In this document: positions 62,377-64,000 of the stretch, piece after piece
How the letters are laid out: every line of letters begins with the position of its first letter
How positions within the stretch are numbered: the stretch's first letter is position 1
From: Streptomyces sp. NBC_00083
Lineage (GTDB): Bacteria > Actinomycetota > Actinomycetes > Streptomycetales > Streptomycetaceae
DNA length: 64,000 nucleotides
Assembly (NCBI RefSeq): GCF_026343295.1
Contig: NZ_JAPELY010000002.1
Coordinates: forward strand, 1,240,001 to 1,304,000
Reading direction: 5' to 3'
The notes under the pieces: model-generated
The model's database searches: none
What the model was told of the DNA's origin: nothing
Seen by the model: only the letters and a program-made list of their open reading frames with translations
Position numbers and translations under genes: made by a program

Positions 62377-63924
62377 ATGCCGCCCACGCTCGCCTCGCTC
62401 ATCCAGCACTCGGCGCTCAAGCTCACCGTGCGCGCGGGGGAGGACCGCCTGGACCGCCCGGTGCGCTGGGCCCACGTCAGCGAACTCGCCGACCCCGTCC
62501 CGTACATGGAGGGCGGCGAGCTGCTGCTCACCACCGCGATGACGCTGGCCGCCGACGACCCCCAGGCGATGCGCCGCTATGTGCGCCGCCTGGCCAGGGC
62601 CGGGGTGGTCGGGCTGGGCTTCGCGATCGGCGTCAACTACGACACCGTGCCGGACGCGCTCCTCGACGCGGCCAGGGAAGAGGGCCTGCCCCTGCTCGAG
62701 GTGCCCCGGCGCACCCCGTTCCTCGCCATCTCCAAGGCGGTCTCGGCGGCGATCTCGGCCGAGCAGTACCGCGCGGTGACCGCCGGATTCGAGGCGCAGC
62801 GCGAGCTGACCCGGGCCGCGCTCGCCGACGGCCCCGCGGTCCTCGTCGCCAAGCTCGCCGCCCACGTCGACGGCTGGGCCGCGCTGTACGACGCCTCCGG
62901 CGACGTGGTGGCCGCCGCCCCCGAGTGGGCCGCTCGCCGAGCCGCCCGGCTCACCGAGGACGTGGCCCGGCTGCGCGAGCGGGCGGCCCCGGCCAGTGCG
63001 GTGGTCGGCGGCACCGACGAGGCGTCCGGCGACCGCGTCGAGCTCCAGTCGCTCGGCACCGGGCGCCGGGTGCGCGGCGCGCTCGCCGTCGGCACGGGGG
63101 CGCCGCTCGGCACCGCCGAGCGGTACGCGGTGCACTCCGCGGTCGCCCTGCTCACCCTCACCACCGAACGCTCCCGCTCGCTCCAGGCCGCCGAGCAGCG
63201 GCTCGGCGCGGCAGTGCTGCGGATGCTCCTCTCCGGTCAGCAGGACCACGCCCGCGCCGTCGCGGGTGATCTGTACGGCGGGCTCCTGGACGCGCCGTTC
63301 CGGCTGGTCATCGCCGAACCCGCGAGCGAGGGCGAGGCCGCGGGGCTCGGCGCGCTGACCGAGACCATGGAGTCGGCTGCCGCCCGCGGCGGCGAGACGC
63401 TGCTCGTGGTGCCCGAGGCCGGGCGGCTCGTCGTGCTCGCCGCCGACGGCGGCGAGGCCGTCGCCGCCTGTCTGTCCCACGAGAGCGCCGAGGGCGAGGA
63501 ACTCGTCGTCGGCCTCTCCGCGCCGGCCGGCCCGATCGCCGCGGCCTCCGCGTACAAACAGGCCGAGCAGGCGCTGTCGGTCGCCCGGCGCCGGGGCAAG
63601 CCGCTCGTCGAACACGAGGACCTGGTGGCCGGGTCCGTCCTGCCGCTCCTCGCGGACGACGCGGTGCGGGCGTTCGCGGACGGGATGCTGCGCGCCCTGT
63701 ACGAGCACGACGCGACCGGCCGGGGCGACCTGGTGGCCTCGCTGCGGGCCTGGCTCTCCCGGCACGGCCAGTGGGACGCGGCCGCCGCGGACCTGGGTGT
63801 GCACCGGCACACCCTGCGCTACCGGATGCGGCGGGTCGAGGAGATCCTGGGCCGCTCCCTCGACGACCCGGACGTCCGCATGGAGCTGTGGCTGGCCCTG
63901 AAGGCGACGTCCTCCCCGGAGTAG
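62377..63924 (+). CDS. PucR family transcriptional regulator
   Basis: 515 residues from ATG 62377. N-terminal PucR domain ('ELADPVPYMEGGELLLTTAM'), a GGDEF-like central region, and the C-terminal PucR HTH ('LGVHRHTLRYRMRRVEEILG'). Family members control purine, GABA or amino-acid use. Proximity to gabT, 2.7 kb away, suggests control of GABA catabolism, an inference. The 76 bp after it contain an inverted copy of the intergenic repeat. Confidence 0.9.
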   Translation: MPPTLASLIQHSALKLTVRAGEDRLDRPVRWAHVSELADPVPYMEGGELLLTTAMTLAADDPQAMRRYVRRLARAGVVGLGFAIGVNYDTVPDALLDAAREEGLPLLEVPRRTPFLAISKAVSAAISAEQYRAVTAGFEAQRELTRAALADGPAVLVAKLAAHVDGWAALYDASGDVVAAAPEWAARRAARLTEDVARLRERAAPASAVVGGTDEASGDRVELQSLGTGRRVRGALAVGTGAPLGTAERYAVHSAVALLTLTTERSRSLQAAEQRLGAAVLRMLLSGQQDHARAVAGDLYGGLLDAPFRLVIAEPASEGEAAGLGALTETMESAAARGGETLLVVPEAGRLVVLAADGGEAVAACLSHESAEGEELVVGLSAPAGPIAAASAYKQAEQALSVARRRGKPLVEHEDLVAGSVLPLLADDAVRAFADGMLRALYEHDATGRGDLVASLRAWLSRHGQWDAAAADLGVHRHTLRYRMRRVEEILGRSLDDPDVRMELWLALKATSSPE

Positions 63925-63954
63925 CGAGCCCGGTCCACAGCCGCAGCCGGTGTT

Positions 63955-64000
63955 ACTGGGGCTCCGCCCCAGACCCCGTGTCGCGCCGGGAGGGCGCTCG
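63955..64000. repeat. Intergenic repeat copy, cut by the window end
   Basis: The sequence 'actggggctccgccccagac' and following bases are the reverse complement of the repeat at 34102-34170 ('gggtctggggcggagcccc'), including the 'gagcgcc' end. The GGGGC-ggagcccc part can form a hairpin and probably ends the regulator transcript. Confidence 0.75.

Overview
The window is chromosomal DNA from a Streptomyces species or a very close relative. Base composition is very GC-rich with strong G/C third-position bias, and GTG starts and ATGA/GTGA start-stop overlaps are common. It carries the sporulation sigma factor gene whiG, a run of four type I signal peptidase genes (sipWXYZ), and the conserved actinobacterial block glnD-ffh / rpsP-rimM-trmD-rplS / rpsB-tsf-pyrH-frr-cdsA. 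I see no phage module, no transposase, no CRISPR array and no rRNA or tRNA gene. Both window ends cut through sequence: glnD is truncated at the left, and a dispersed intergenic repeat is cut at the right.

Layout. 1-7.9 kb: end of glnD, ffh, a short FtsH-type membrane protease, a methyltransferase on the minus strand, an archaeal/eukaryal-type proS, and a SprT-like putative metalloprotein. 8.1-10.8 kb: rpsP-khpA-rimM-trmD-rplS (ribosome assembly and tRNA modification). 10.9-15.3 kb: sipW, sipX, sipY, sipZ, a Nudix hydrolase and a DUF2469 gene; sipX and sipY overlap oddly. 15.5-19.7 kb: yraN, yifB/comM, dprA, whiG. 19.8-21 kb: a TetR regulator converging on an M23 peptidase gene across a nearly pure C tract. 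21.2-27.3 kb: rpsB, tsf, pyrH, frr, cdsA, rlmN; the 3' end of cdsA is duplicated just downstream.

27.4-31.5 kb is a thiamine-uptake operon (thiB-thiP-thiQ) behind a TPP riboswitch with an obvious terminator hairpin. 31.5-36.1 kb, on the minus strand, holds a DMT transporter, a LOG-family protein and an odd two-gene ABC system whose ATPase has degenerate motifs. A repeat-rich gene-free stretch lies at 33.7-34.25 kb.

36.3-52.8 kb is dominated by polyamine/GABA metabolism: a class III aminotransferase with an Lrp/AsnC regulator, divergent from an aminobutyraldehyde-type dehydrogenase and a PotD-like binding protein; then, after six unrelated genes, a second operon of dehydrogenase-potD-potA-potB-potC and a FAD oxidoreductase of the gamma-glutamylputrescine oxidase type. 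With gabT at 58.3-59.7 kb, the genes together could import putrescine or spermidine, oxidise it to an aldehyde, then to GABA, and transaminate GABA to succinate semialdehyde. This pathway reading is inference from family membership and clustering.

The rest is more mixed: an XRE regulator with an alpha/beta hydrolase, a small hypothetical protein, a secreted GH18 chitinase whose promoter carries a DasR-like operator, a PAP2 phosphatase, a large membrane ATPase resembling type IV coupling proteins, and a PucR-type regulator. Several strong hairpins, one 29-bp perfect inverted repeat and several intergenic repeats are recorded separately.
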